From Golubevia sp. BC0850 (Eukaryota; Basidiomycota; Exobasidiomycetes; Golubeviales; Golubeviaceae), in contig JAAVVG010000018.1 of the NCBI GenBank assembly GCA_012976225.1, forward strand, positions 372,001 to 436,000: a stretch of 64,000 bases of DNA, given 5' to 3'. Below the pieces are notes generated by a model that worked only from the letters and a program-made list of their open reading frames with translations, made no database searches and was not told the origin of the DNA. Of the stretch, positions 10,466 to 23,554 are shown piece after piece. Numbering within the stretch: position 1 is the first letter of the stretch; every line of letters begins with the position of its first letter. The position numbers and the translations under genes are program-made.

Positions 10466-13400
10466 ATGTCACATTACGTAGGTGAAGGCTATTCTGAAAG
10501 GAATCCAATTCCAACAGTTCAGGTAAGTAACAAGAAGCAAGCCTTGCCTTGAATCATCCATACCAGATCTCAGATCTTTCCACTCATTCGTTCTTCTAAC
10601 CCTACTCACCTCTCCTCTACTCATCCACTCAGGAATTTCGTGAGATCGAAGCTCAACGTGAAGCAGCAGCAGCAGCCAATGCCACCATCCCAGCTCAAGA
10701 CAGAGCTTCTGAAGCAGCTCCAGCCATCGCAGACTTAGAAGGTCTACGTCAAAGAAAAGGTCAGAGCGTCTCTTCATCTGGAAACTCTGCTCCACCTCCA
10801 CCTCCAAAAGATTTAACCTCTAAAGGGGACTCTGGAAATGGAAGCGGTGGAGATCCACCTAGAGAAGGAGAAGTCGATTCTGGAAGAGGAGGAGGTGCTG
10901 AAGAGAAGGAAAGGATTAAGAAAGCTGCTGGTCCTCAAGGCAAACCAAATCAATTTACTGCTAAAGGTGAACGGTAAGTTTGAATCAAGCCAAGTGGAGA
11001 AAGGAAGATGGAGACCAAATTGGGATATTGAGGGAAGAGACTGGAGAGATAGAACTGAAGGTGGAGGGCTGTGTCACTACTACCTTATATAGAGGAACGA
11101 AGGTCTCCGCAACTTCCTGTTCCGAATTTTGGGGCAATAGTTAGAGGTCTAAATTGTAACCTCTGGTCAAAGGGAGCTGAACACGATTCAGTGGCTGACT
11201 ATCTCTCCTTCCCGCCATCTCCTTCCCACCATGCCCTCTTTCTTTTCCTTACCCACTTCTTTCTGTCTCTTCCTCTCCATATCTCACCTATCCGTACTTC
11301 TCTCTCTCCACAGTACCGTCAAAGATCCAGTCACAGGAGGAGATGTCATCATCCGTGACAACGCTGATGCTGGAAAGATCGATCCAGACAAGTTAGATTC
11401 TTCAACTCCAGGAGGATATTCAACCAATGTCCCTAATTCAGACAACTACGATCAGAAGCATGTTGCACCTCATCCTTCAGAGCCAAGTTCCATTCTACTA
11501 CAACAATTTCCACCTCCAATTCAAACTGAAGCTATGGGAAAGTTGAACGCTCATTTTGATCAACTTGCAATCGCTTTAGCAGCAGCTATGGCTTTGGTCT
11601 GGTTCTTTACTGCTTTTGGAAGCGGCTGGTTTAGATTCTTGATTAGAAGTACTGTTACTGGTGGTGTTGCCTTTTGTGGGTGGAGCGCTTTACATCTAAG
11701 TAAAAGGAAGATCCAACAAGACTTTGAAGCTGGTGAGTTTCTACCTTTTCCAAGACAGGTTTCGGAGGTTTGAAGAGTTACAGTATCACCTTCGATTCTG
11801 ACTCTCGGTTTTCTCCTCTTTTCTTTCTGCAGTTCGTATGCATCAACACACTCAACGTGGAGAAAAGCATTCACCTCCAATGCCGGAAAGTGTAGAATGG
11901 CTCAACGCCGCCATCGCTACCATTTGGAAACAGATCAATCCAGACATGTTCATTCCAATGGCAGATCAAGTCGAAGACATTATGCAACAATCTCTACCTG
12001 GTTTCATTGATGGTGTTAAGATCTCTGGTATCTCTCAAGGAGAATCTGCCTTCAGATTGGTTGCTATGAGAGGACTTGCTGATATGATGGGAGATAAGGA
12101 GTATCCTAGAGAGGAATGGATAGCTAACAAGGAGGAGAGACAAAAGATCGCTCAACAGAAAGCTGAAGAAAAGAAGAAGGATGGCGGAGATAAAGAAGGA
12201 GAAGAGGAAGAAGATAACGACGCTGACGGAGATGGAGTTGCGGACGAAGATGAAAGTGGAGACTTCTTGGTGAGTGAGATTCGACTCGAAGCTGCTGTTG
12301 AAAGTTTCGCCGGCGAGAATTCTTCCTCATCAGAACTCTTTCCTTTCTTGTCAACCTCTCTTTCTTCAGAACTACGAAATCTCTTTCTCTTACTCAGCAA
12401 GACCTGGTGCAAGCGAAAAAGACAGAGCTAAGAACATTCATTTGCTAGTCGAATTCTTCCTAGGAGGCTGGGACTTGTTCCAAATTCCATTACCTATCTG
12501 GATCCAAATCAATCACATCTCTGGAACCGTTCGTCTGAGAGCTCAGATGGTATCTCAAGCTCCTTACATTCGTAACTTGACTGTCTCTTTGATGGGAGTT
12601 CCAAAAGTCGAAATCTCAGCTATTCCAATGAGTGAGTTCACCCCTCTTTCGCAGCGTCTTCCTAGAGTTCAGACGTAGATGTCAATGAAGACAGGATAGG
12701 ATAGGATAGCATCATGGTGCTGTTCATCTCAAAATAGCATTTCTGACTCTTCTCGCGCCCATCCCTTCACTCTCGTCCCCGCAGCTCGCGCTCTTCCAAA
12801 CGTTTTGGATCTTCCTCTAATCTCTGGTTTCGTTCAGAGCAGTATCGCTGCCGCTACTAATGCTTACTGTGCTCCGCAATCATTGACTCTCAACATGGCT
12901 CGTGAGTTGTCACAGAGTCCTCCCCTCGTCTTCGATCGACAGCCAGTGTCTTACCTCCTTCTTCTCTTCTACCCTCATCTCTTGCACAGAAATGCTCAGC
13001 GGAGACGGTATCAAGAAGGACACTGACGCCCTCGGAGTTCTATGCGTCAACATCAAGCGCGGTATCGATCTTTCAGTCCAAGACGCTGGAGGTAGCTCCG
13101 ACCCTTACGTCGTTCTATCTTTCGCAAAGTTCGGAAGACCTCTCTACTCGTCTCGTATCATCTTCGAAGATCTTAACCCTGTCTGGGAAGAGACTGCTTT
13201 CCTCCTCGTCACAAAGGACGATGTGCGTGGAGACGAGTCTCTTTCAGTTCAACTTTGGGATTCAGACAAGAGAACCGCCGATGACATCGTCGGACGTGTT
13301 CAACAGAAGCTCTCTGTTCTAATGGAGAAGCCAAACCAGATGACCGAACGTACCGACGATCTCATGGGATTCGAAGATGCGGATTCTATGCAAGGAGCTC

Positions 13401-15272
13401 TCAACTGGTCTGTCGGATTCTTCGAGAAGGCGAAGCTCAATAGAGCTCTCATGGACACCAGAAAGAAGGAGGAGAAATCCCAAGTCGAACAAGCCACGGA
13501 TCGTGAAGCGGCTCCCATCGACAGCAAAGAAGAGGCTGATGCTCTTCACTGTCCTCCAGATCCAAAATGGAAATCTGGTATTTTAAGCTTCCACATCCAC
13601 AACATCACTGGTCTCGAGAACCGCGATGTCGAAAAGGGAGTCAAAGGAAAGGAACGTGAAGGTGCTCATGGTCAAGACGTCGACGCTGAGCAACAGACAG
13701 GATCAGATCTTCCAAGTGGATACTGTGAGCTGATCGTCAATGACGACATCGTCTACAAGACTCGAGCCAAGTACCACAGTAACATGCCTTTCTTCGAAGC
13801 TGGAACTGAAGTCTTCATTCGTGACTGGACCAAAGCTCAAGCTCGTATCGTAGTTCGTGACGCTAGAATTCGTGAACACGATCCAATTTTAGGTTTAAAT
13901 TCTATCATGTTGACCGAACTTTTCTCAAAGTCTTCTCAAGTCACTAGATCTTTCCCTCTTCAAGATGGAGTTGGATACGGTAGAGTTAACGCTTCTTTCG
14001 TCTTCAAGCCAGTCAAGTTGGAACTTCCACAAGAGCTGCTAGGTTGGGATACTGCAACTGTCGAGCTTCTGTCCAATGTCACCATCGAAGGAAAGACTCC
14101 TGAGATCGGTGAGAAGCTTAACAACGGAAAGCTAACTGTTTCGACTGGAGATGTGACCAGAAAGTTGAAGAAGGGCAGGGAGCAACCGGAAGATGTAGAA
14201 GGTGGACCTCAATTGGATGCACTTACGAGATTGCCAGTTTACGATAGGTTAGTAGTATCTTCTCGCTGGAGACGCTCACTTTGTTTGCCGTCGACTCTTC
14301 CAGACCAGATCTCTGACTCGACTTTCAAAACCTCTCTACTTCTTCTCGCAGGTACTCCTCCAACGTAGTATTCCAAATCGGTGGTGGAGGATTTGGTCCC
14401 TTCGGAGGAAAGCTAGATGCTATTGCTGTGTTACCTCTCGCCTCCATCGTCGACGACGAAATCAAAGACATGGAGATCCAAATCCTTTCAGGTGAAAAGT
14501 TGGGATCCTTGGAAAGGAACTTCATCAATGAGAAGACTTTCGAGACTCACAAGTGCGAAGTCATCGGAACTTTGAGGGTCAAGATCAGAGTTGATAGCGG
14601 ACTGGATGAAGATCATGAAGCTCTCGCTGTGGGTCAGACTGACAGACACGAATTCGAAGTGTGAGTTTTGGGGAAGGAGGAGTGGAAAGGATTCGATTGG
14701 GTGTTTGACTGACTCTTTGTTCCTTCGTTTCATCGCTTTCGTACTTGCAGTTACAATCGTCTCGAAGGGTGAGTCGCAGATCGAGGAGACCCCTCCCACT
14801 GAGCTCCCTACCCCTACCAAGCTCTCCCACTGACTTCCTTTCTTTTTTCTTCATCTCTCTTTCCTTTCCTCCCCTCCATATTCTCCAGCATGCCAAAGCA
14901 AGCAGAGAAGAACGCTCACGCTAATGACGATGGGATCATCGACAAAAGAGAGCAGAAGGCCATCGACAAGGCTAAGCGTGAAGCCCTTCATGCTAGACAC
15001 AGAGGAGTCATGGGACATAAAAGCGCAAGAACAGCAAAATGGGGAGCAGGTAAGTCTGAAAGGGAGGTTCGATGAGACATGGTAGAACCAGAGGAGATGA
15101 TCGCTTTCTTCACTCCTTCGCCCTTGGCTTCGCTTTTCTGACTAGTTTCCTTTCACCCTCCATCGTATTTCTGTCCCCTTCATCAGACGGATTGAAATCT
15201 CGTGTCAGATCGATCTCCAACAAGCTCACAGGAAAGGAAGAAAGAGATCAGACTGTCGCTTCTGAAGCATGA
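10466..15272 (+). CDS. SMP- and C2-domain lipid-transfer/tether protein, Mug190/tricalbin-like (1,154 aa)
   Basis: Eleven exons: 10466-10522, 10633-10973, 11314-11732, 11833-12269, 12370-12631, 12785-12901, 12990-14247, 14352-14660, 14751-14768, 14889-15049 and 15187-15272. The total is 3,465 nt and in frame throughout. Domain order: a disordered Pro/Gly N-terminus; a hydrophobic hairpin (AIALAAAMALVWFFTAFG and TGGVAFCGWSALHL) near residues 220-260; an SMP domain split by an acidic EEEEDNDADGD insert; then a C2 domain (SSDPYVVLSF, LWDSDKRTADD) and a second C2-like domain. The C-terminal block GLDEDHEALAVGQTDRHEFE, NAHANDDGIIDKREQKA and TAKWGADGLKSRVRS is what I associate with the Mug190 branch rather than yeast Tcb1-3. 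Tricalbins tether ER to plasma membrane and move lipids. That role is inferred from the architecture. Exon 9 is an 18-nt microexon. Confidence 0.92.
12694..12709. repeat. GGATA short tandem repeat in an intron
   Basis: Three tandem ggata units in the intron between exons 5 and 6 of the SMP/C2 gene. Confidence 0.8.
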
Positions 15273-15975
15273 GGAAAGATAGATCATCGTCACGAAACAA
15301 GCAAACCATACTTTCACTCTCATGAATCAGCTGAAACATAACCTCTCTAATGTTACGAATCGTCGTGTTCCGTGTTCCGTTTTTAGATATCGTTTGGAAA
15401 TGACAAATGCTGTGGTTCTGACAAACAGTCTTGAGTGATTCCAATTTCGTTTCCATACCAGTTGTTCGATTTGAATGGAATGAGGTGTGGAAGCTCAATA
15501 GAAGAAGGGAGAAGAAAGCTGAGGAAGATTCGGGAAGAGAAGTAGGCAGAGAAAGAAGAGACGGGGGTTCGTCATAAATTTCTTTCTAGCTTAGCTCTTC
15601 CTCCGTTAGTATCTCCTGGTTGCCTTTTGTCAACTGCTAAGTGGCTACGTAGGTGGCTAATTTCCAAGGATTTTCAAAAAGTTATACCCCGGAATCAAAG
15701 CCAAGGTCCCTCTGATTCTTCTTCCTTCGATGCAGTCCCTCTGCCCTCCCGCCTACCTGCCCACCTCTTCCTCGGTCATTACATACATCAGTTCCTTTCT
15801 CTTTTCTCACTTTACCAATTAACTTAGAAGCAAGAGGGAGAAAAGAGAGAAAGAGAAAAGGGGCCTCGGTCAGGTTGACCTCGGTGAGAGGGTTCGTTCG
15901 TTACATCCGTATGCTCGTACTTAATACTCTTCGATTCATTTTCTTCATCCTTTCCTTTCCTTCTCTCCCAACCAG
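15273..15975. other. intergenic, 3' end of the Mug190-like gene and promoter of PST2
   Basis: About 700 bases that become strongly pyrimidine-rich just before the next start codon, typical of fungal 5' UTRs. No further feature is seen. Confidence 0.5.
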
Positions 15976-17293
15976 ATGTCCTCCCTTCTCAACAAACTCA
16001 CCAAGAAATCTTCTACCAAAGTGAGTATCGAGTTTCCCTTCGCACAATCTTCTGGTCTCTTCTCATTCTAACCTCTCCTTTTTCTCTTCAACCTCAGTCA
16101 TCCTCATCTGAACAATCTCAAACCAAAATGACTTCCACCACTCCAGCCAAGATCGCGGTTCTACAGTACAGTACCTATGGACACATCGCCACTCTAGCGG
16201 AGCAAATCGCAGAAGGAGTCAAATCTACTGGAGCTTCAGTCGAGGTTTTCCAATTCGAAGAGACCTTGTCTGAGGAGGTCTTGGGTAAGATGCACGCCAA
16301 CAAGGCTCCGATCTCCAAGTTCCCAGTCATTACTCCTGCTAAATTAGCTGAGGTAAGTTGAAGGTGAAAAGAGGGGAAGAGGGATACTAACTACGTCATC
16401 TGCTTGATGAAGATCTTTCTTCCGCCTGGCATTTCCTGTATGCACTCTCCTCTCTCCTGACACAACTCTTTCTGGTGTTTCGATCAGTTCGATGGATTTC
16501 TATTGGGTTTCCCAACCAGGTGAGATTCAGATTGAACGAGCTTGCAGGATTGAATTGAATTGACGGTTGCTATTTTGAGAGGAGTCGGGTGCTGACACCC
16601 TCCCTTCATCCCATCACAACAGATATGGAAGAGCTCCAGCTCAAGTGAGCACCTTCTTCGATCAAACTGGAGGTCTCTGGGGTCAAGGAAAGCTAGTCGG
16701 CAAGTTCGCAGGTCTTTTCACGTAAGTCTTTTCGAAGACGACAGAGAGTTTTCCCCCTTTTCCAAGCTTCTAACCCCTTTCATCTTGTTGTCTTTGTCTT
16801 CTCAGCTCTTGTGGTACTCAACACGGAGGTATTGAGACTACCATCTTGACCACTCTTCCATTTTTGGCTCATCGTGAGTAATCAGAAGCGACAACCCATC
16901 TCCACCTCTTCTCTTCGTCGGTCGGTCACCTCATCTAATCACCTCTCTTCGTTCTCTTTTCTGTCTCCTCTTTTCCGATCATTAACAGACGGAATCAACT
17001 ACGTCCCAATCGGATATCAATTCAAAGAACTCTCAGTCAACGAAGAGATCATCGGAAGCTCTGCCTGGGGAGCATCAACTATTGCCGGTGGTGATGGATC
17101 CAGACAACCTTCTGCCAACGATTTGAGCGTTGCTAAACAACAAGGAGCTGCCTTCGGAAAGAGTGAGTAGAGATGTTCTTGCCCTCGACGTTTGCATCTC
17201 TTACCTTTTCAAAGCCTCGATTGACTCACCTCTCGTTTTACCTTTTCTTTTACAGTCCTCAATCAATTCGTTCGTGGAGCTGCTTCTTCTTAA
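15976..17293 (+). CDS. PST2: NAD(P)H:quinone oxidoreductase, WrbA/Pst2 flavodoxin-like family (236 aa)
   Basis: Seven exons: 15976-16020, 16098-16352, 16488-16519, 16623-16721, 16806-16873, 16989-17162 and 17256-17293 (711 nt, in frame). The FMN-binding phosphate loop is visible as [18 protein letters not shown] near residue 40. Further family blocks are [49 protein letters not shown] and YGVP-like NYVPIGY. This family makes two-electron reductions of quinones and is linked to oxidative-stress defence, in fungi often at eisosomes. The total length matches, but there is an N-terminal extension of about 27 Ser/Lys-rich residues before the internal M-T-S-T-T-P-A-K that usually starts such proteins. 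Translation from that internal Met at 16128 is an alternative. Confidence 0.92.
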
Positions 17294-18877
17294 AAAAGAA
17301 AGGAAATGAAGGTCTCTCTCACTTCTCGTAAAAGAAGAGTCGAAAGAGATCTTTGAATAGTCGCCTCCCCTCCCGTCTTGCTTGCAACTTTTTAGAACTT
17401 TTTAGAGAACATCCATGCCTTTCATTGTAGTACATCATCACAAACCTCACAAAAGCTCCGCAATAAGCCACAAGTGTCCAAATCACTCGGTTGAGACGTG
17501 TGAACTTGTGAGCCGAAGAAGATGAGATGTGCTTTTGAGTTGTTGAACTCTTCACTGAGTGAGTGAATGGGAGAGAGAGAATTTCAGTTTGAAGGGATCT
17601 ACCTCCTGAGCTTTTCGGAAAGAATTCATTCAAACTACTCTCTCTTGATCACTCTTCAGTGGTTCGCGTTGCTCTTCGTGAGTCATCAAAGCGAAACAGA
17701 CATATTTTTACAGACTTGAAGAAAGCAAGCACGAGCCTGATACTTGATGTTTGGACTTGAATTGTGTATCCAGTCAGCCTAGAGTAAAATACGTGGCAAT
17801 CTTGAATGACCTGGCCTGGCTCTGAAGATTCCTGCAGAGGAGCTGCGGAGGGAAAGGGGTGAGAAGGAGTTGGGCTGGTTGGCGACATCATTCTTACAAG
17901 ACCTGTTCGGCCTAAAAAGACGCACGAGAAGTTCTGGTTTTCCAACATGTCTCATGCTCAGCATATTAAATAGATTTCACTTTGCCACCGCCATGAAGAT
18001 GACGACAGCACACCACCCAGAAATGACATGGTGACCCGAGGGCTGAAAATCCAAAGCATGTGGGTGGTTCTTCCATCCATCTTTTCCCCCTTGACCCAAA
18101 TCCACCTTCCTCTCCAGATCAATCTGATTTCAAAAAAGAAGTTCAATCAACTCGAATCAATCGAAACCAGGAGAGAAACGCATGGGAGAGTTCGTCAGTT
18201 CAGAAATCTCCACGGCGACAAGTCAAAGTCATGCGCAGGTCTGCAAGTCTGGACCTTCTAGAAGTTCTTGATTAAGGTCCAAATTGAAAATAGGAACCTG
18301 GGCGTAGAATCGGTGAAGATGTGAAATGAAAGGATGGACAAGATCTTCTCTTTCTCTCCCGTTTCTACACAACTCTCTCTTTCTCATACATCTGTGAGGG
18401 TAAACTGTTTGAAGCTAGGATCGGAATTGGTGAGTGAAATGTGGAGGAAGATGTGTTGGTGGGACGCGCTTTTGCGAGGACCGAAGTGGGTGCGGGTGGG
18501 CCCTGGAATCGAATGAATTTCAGGTTCGGGATGGTCTTGACCTCTCTCTCTCTCTTGATCCTCTGTTTCCACTTCTCTCTTTGAATTTCCTGCAAACAGA
18601 ATCTAATCCTGAGTCTTTACATATCTACTTCAACGTCCAAAGTCGATTCCCCAACAATTATACCACTGCAGCCTCAAGGGAAAAAACAAGTGAAGATCGA
18701 CTCATCGAAGATTGAATCTCCTACCTATCTTGCCTCAAATCAATATCTATACGCACCTCACCTCAATTTCATCCAGTACTTTTTGAACAAAGAATCATCA
18801 AGCATAAGCAAAGTGGAGTCAGAGTTGTTAGTAGAGTTGTAGTAGATTGCAACTCAACTGGCAAACCAGCCCTCAAG
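17294..18877. other. long intergenic region
   Basis: About 1.6 kb between PST2 and the next plus-strand gene. Several short ORFs occur on both strands, but none has motifs, plausible codon use over length, or splice partners. The last 300 bases are the likely promoter and 5' UTR of the 18878 gene. Confidence 0.5.
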
Positions 18878-21800
18878 ATGCAACACACACTTCACCATTC
18901 CACTGCTACGAATCAAACCTCGATCCCTTCACCTTCATCTTCACCAGTTTTACATTCAAGTCCACTTCAGCGGAAATGGTCATTGAGAAGACAGACTCAA
19001 AAGTTATCAGAGGGAGTCAATCTCATCAGAACCATGGCAGCAGCTAACCCCGCAACTTCAAAGGAACAAGTGGAAGAAGAAGAAGAAGTAGATCAGGGAT
19101 TATGGGACAATGTGAGTACTTGAAAGATCCCAGTAGATGAAAATCATCAGATCAGAATAGAATAGACTGGAGGAGAGCGGGGATGTTTTTGACATTCAAG
19201 GGTTCGCAGGCAGGAAGGTTCACAAATCCTGCAATCATTCCTCCGCTCTCAACCGTGTTTTGTCTCGGGGTCTCATGATACAAGTGGGTTTCTCATCCGT
19301 TTCTTTCTCCTTTCTCCTCTCATGCTTCTTAATCACAAACAGAATGACTCTCAATTCCAAGCAGATCTCAGGGATGAAGATTCCGCTTCACTTCAAACGG
19401 CCACTTTCCAATCTTCTAGAGATTCAACTCTATCTCTCTCTTCTTATGAAGAGGTGCTTTCAGTGAGAGAAAGGCTATCACATTTAGGCTCGTCTCTACC
19501 TATTGCGGAAGAAGGATTTGAGATTCCTATACCTTCTAAAAGGAATTCCAATTCAAATAAAGTTGCAGGAGGAAGACCTGATACTGGAGGTTCAACTTCA
19601 AGTACCTATGGAAGTGGTTATATCAATAGCAGAACTTCTTCTTCTTCTAGACCAATTTCAGTTTCAAGTTCTTTGTTTTCAAATACGTTGTCTGGAGGTG
19701 GAGCTACTTTAAGTAGTCCAAGTGAAACTTCTTCAAGTGCTTTGAATGGTTTCCCAAGTCCTAGTTCTGGTTCTAGCAGAATGGAATTAGAAAAAGAATT
19801 GAATTCAATTAATGCAAGGGAAAAAGAAAGTAATAGACCTGGAGGTGGAATTAGAAGAACTGCATCTGCTCATCCACCAGAAACCAATTTAAGATCTCAA
19901 GTTTCACCAATTCTTAATCCTTCGGTTTCTCAACCTCAATCTCCTGTTGTGACTCTTTTGATGGATACAGAAGACGATTTAGAGGGACAAGAACTCGGTT
20001 TGTCGGATATGGGAAGAGGTACCAAAAGATCTTCTAAAGCGAGATTTACAACTAGGAATCAGAATGAAAGTAGTAGATCACCTAAGATGGGTGGGTTTGA
20101 AGTCACTTTTCCGACGATAGATCCTAGTGGTTTGAATCTAAATGGTAGTTTGGAGAAGGATGAGAAGAAGGATTCAAACCTATTTAAACCTTTGGATCTA
20201 GAAGCTTTACGATTATCATTGCCTCGTACCCCAGAAGAAGAAGTTAGTAATCCAGGTCAACCTCAATCTACGACCTCTTTAGCCGAATTTCCACAAAGCA
20301 ACACCTCAAAATCCACTCCTCTATCTCCTACTTCTCTTCATCGAGCCAGAACTCTTCTAGATAGGAACCAACCTCCACCTCCTGCTCATTCTTGGGATAG
20401 AAGGCCTTCTCTTCCAACCAGCACGCTTTACAGTCCTTCTTATCGATCTTCTCCAATCAATTCACCAGAAATCTCTTTCGCAGAACCTAGTCAGAAATCA
20501 ATCTCTTCTTCAACTTCTAATTCTGGTCTATCTAAACTATCCAAGCTGAGGAAAAGTTCAAGTTCGAAATCTATGACTCATTTGAAAGGGAAAGGGTCAA
20601 CTTCGATCTCTGAATCTAATCACACTAGTAGTGATGAGGGTTTCACAATCGTTCCTCCTTCTGAGATGATTCAAGAAGAGAAAGTTGGGAAAATTCCTTC
20701 GAATTCAACTTCCAAAAAAGGGAAAAGTGGAATCAAGGCTGGATTCATGAAATTAATGACTGGTGGAAATTCAAGTGGAATGACTAGTTCAAGTTCCGTT
20801 CCTACGAATTCAAATCAAGGAACTGGTAAGAAGGAATCGAAGAAGAGAATGGGTTCTGCTAATCTTGAAAATGGATCTAGTGGAATAAGAAGTCCTACTC
20901 AGACCAGGAGGAATCAAGTTGCAGATGACATTCAAGTCATAGGAGAATACGATGCAACTTATGGGATCCCAACGTTTTCTAATTTCGGTGCTAGTGGGAA
21001 TAGTGGGATTTCATCTCCTTTGACCGAGGGTCCATCTTTTGGAGCTTATGCTATACCTGCTTCATCTCAAGACAAGGAGGTTGGTGCTTTTAGGAGGACG
21101 TCGAGGAGAGGCTCGGAACAACACTCCCAGCTAGCACACTTTCAACAACAGGTTCGACCTTTTAATCAATACAACTCTTCAAAAGAAGATAGGCGGCCTT
21201 CGAATACTTCAAGCGCTGAACCTCTTCGAAAACCAAATGAACATCCTCAACAATCAAATCTTTCACGTGGAAAAGGAAGTAAGAGAGATTCAAGATCAAG
21301 TCATGTTCAACAGAGATCGGAAGGAAGGATTAGGACGACTAGTATGGAAAGTTTGAATGGGCTTTTGAGGAAATTTGGTCCTCGTCCTTCAAGTTCTTCT
21401 GGACTTCCAATTGGTGTTGAAGGATCGAATTTGAGAAGACAGAGCGTTATTGAACATATTTCTCATGATGAAAGTCGAAGGAATAGCTCAAGAGGTCCAA
21501 CTAGGTTAAATGGAGATCAATTGGAATTCTTGAGAAGTAGTGGAGGAATTCAAAATTTAAGACCAATCTCTCCATCTCATTCACATTCTACTTCAATCAA
21601 TTCTTTGCATGGGATAAGATCTCCAGAAAGGCCTTCTAGAAATCTTGAGAACTCAAGACCTGAAAGTTCACATTCTTCAATGGAAGGAAACGGAAATTTC
21701 ATTGAAAATCCATCTTATTCTTCTTCTCCAAATGTCACTCTAGCTACCAATTTCAACTCTGCTCATTCTCAAAGGTGGTCAACTCTTCAGACTTCAGACT

Positions 21801-23029
21801 CTAGAAATCGATCTTCAATTACAAGTTCTGATTTCTCTCCTTCACAAGAATTTTTTCATAACAATCTCTCTGGATCTCTTTCAGCTAGGATCCCCTCTAA
21901 CGAAAGGTTTCAAGATGCACCACTTAGGAGATTGGGAAATTCTTCAATGGATGCTTTACCTTTTGTTCAACAATCTCCACATTTAGCTAATAGAAGACCT
22001 TCTCTTGGTTCCATCTCTGTTCAACGTCCTCCTTCTTCATCCTCTTCAATTGGTTCTACTTCTAAGAGATGGTCTTCTATTTGGACTTCCGTCGCTGGTA
22101 ATAAAGTTCCACAATCTCCTAATATTAGTATTTCAAGACCAATCTCAAGTTCATGCTCTGCCTTCTCAGATCAAGATGGTGCTTTCTCATTAACTTCACC
22201 CCAACTCTCAAATTCTAATCAATTGAACGTCAATCCTCAACATTACTCCAAATTCTCTCCTAACACTAACGAGTATTCGAGAGCTGGTGCTATCAGTCCT
22301 AAAACCACTCCATTTACTCCTAACATCAATGATAGAAGACCTTCAACTAGTGATGCTATTTATGAGAAAACTTTCATGATTCCTTCAAGTGCTGCTTCTT
22401 TGGCTGCTGTTACTGGATCTCAAAATCCGCAAGTTCAAGGACAAGTTTCAAGCTTAAGACCTAAAACTGCGGATCAAGTTCAAAGTTCTACAAGTCTTAA
22501 TAATAGGAGAAGACCTTCTTTTGGTTTGAACATTTCTCCTGCTGCTGCTTTAGCTTTTGATTCGATACCTTCTCCTCAATTAGCGATGGCTTTAGCAAAT
22601 GGAAGAAGAGGTTCTAACGAAAAAGATTTGAGAGATGGAGGGGTTACTGGTCTAGGTTTGAGTGTCACTTCTTCTTCCGGAATCTCGAATTTAAGTCCAA
22701 AAGAAAGTCATTCAAATTTCAATGAAGAAATTCATCATCAAGATCAATTTAATGTTCTTTCATTTTCTGATTTGAAAGAAGAAAGGAATAGTTCTAAAGA
22801 ATTTCAAGATCAAATTCTTTTAAATCATCCTCAACATGTTGGAAATTCTTTAGCTGATACTCCTGTCACTCCTGCAAGTGAAGAAGATAAAGAATTAATG
22901 GATTTGGAATTCTTGAATGATGATGAGAATTTGCATGATGGTGATCAAATCCAAGTTGAATTGGAAGGAGGTTCTCCTATTTTGAATACTAGGATTTTTG
23001 AAGGGGAGAGGAAATATGGTTTCGTCTAG
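18878..23029 (+). CDS. giant Ser-rich disordered protein (1,306 aa), function unknown
   Basis: Two exons, 18878-19111 and 19343-23029, joined in frame at D-N|N-D-S-Q across a GTGAGT...AACAG intron. The protein begins with a His/Ser-rich stretch and a basic block (LQRKWSLRRQTQKL). An acidic patch EQVEEEEEVDQGLWDN follows. After that come more than 1,100 residues dominated by Ser, Asn, Pro and Arg with repeated SP, RRPS and RRxS-like sites. A short basic, hydrophobic segment (GKSGIKAGFMKLMTGG) stands out near residue 480. The C-terminus is acidic (ELMDLEFLNDDENLHDGD). There is no signal peptide, membrane helix or catalytic motif. By composition it could be a kinase-regulated scaffold, but no family is recognised. 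An alternative start at 19035 (M-A-A-A-N-P) is possible. Confidence 0.82.
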
Positions 23030-23554
23030 AGAGAGAGAGAGGAGTCATCTTTTCTATTTCATTAAGTTTTTGGTCATGTTTGTTCTAAGCTATTTGTTTC
23101 TTTATTCGGTTTCGTCTGCTTTTCTGTTTTGGCCCCTTAGTTTTCACCCCAATTTCATTAATTTTTGCCTATCATTCATTTTTTTCCCCTCTCACGTCAC
23201 TTCTTTCTGCCACGCTGCCACTCATGTTTTTGTTCTCAATGTATCATTTTTGTTTTTGTTTCCGATAATGACAATCAAACTTTCAAGCGACGATTCAAGG
23301 AACTCAGATGTCTAAGTGTCTTTTGATCCCTTGTTGATTCGCAATGTTGAGAATCCTCACCATAGCATTCTTCGCGTTTAAGTTCTTGAATATGAGTCGC
23401 AACAGAATACAGAAGAGTATGAATTCGTTACTCAATAAGATTAGAGGTACTCTAGTAGAAGCGAAAGAACGATGGTATCTATGACGAAGGATGAAATGAC
23501 CTCGGGGCGACAAGAAATCTGTAGAACATTATCCTCCTAGACTTCTGCTGACCT
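23030..23554. other. intergenic, convergent 3' ends
   Basis: T-rich 3' UTR-like sequence following a GA microsatellite (about 23028-23041). It separates the giant Ser-rich gene from the GT90 gene, which ends here from the other side. Nothing else is seen. Confidence 0.5.
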
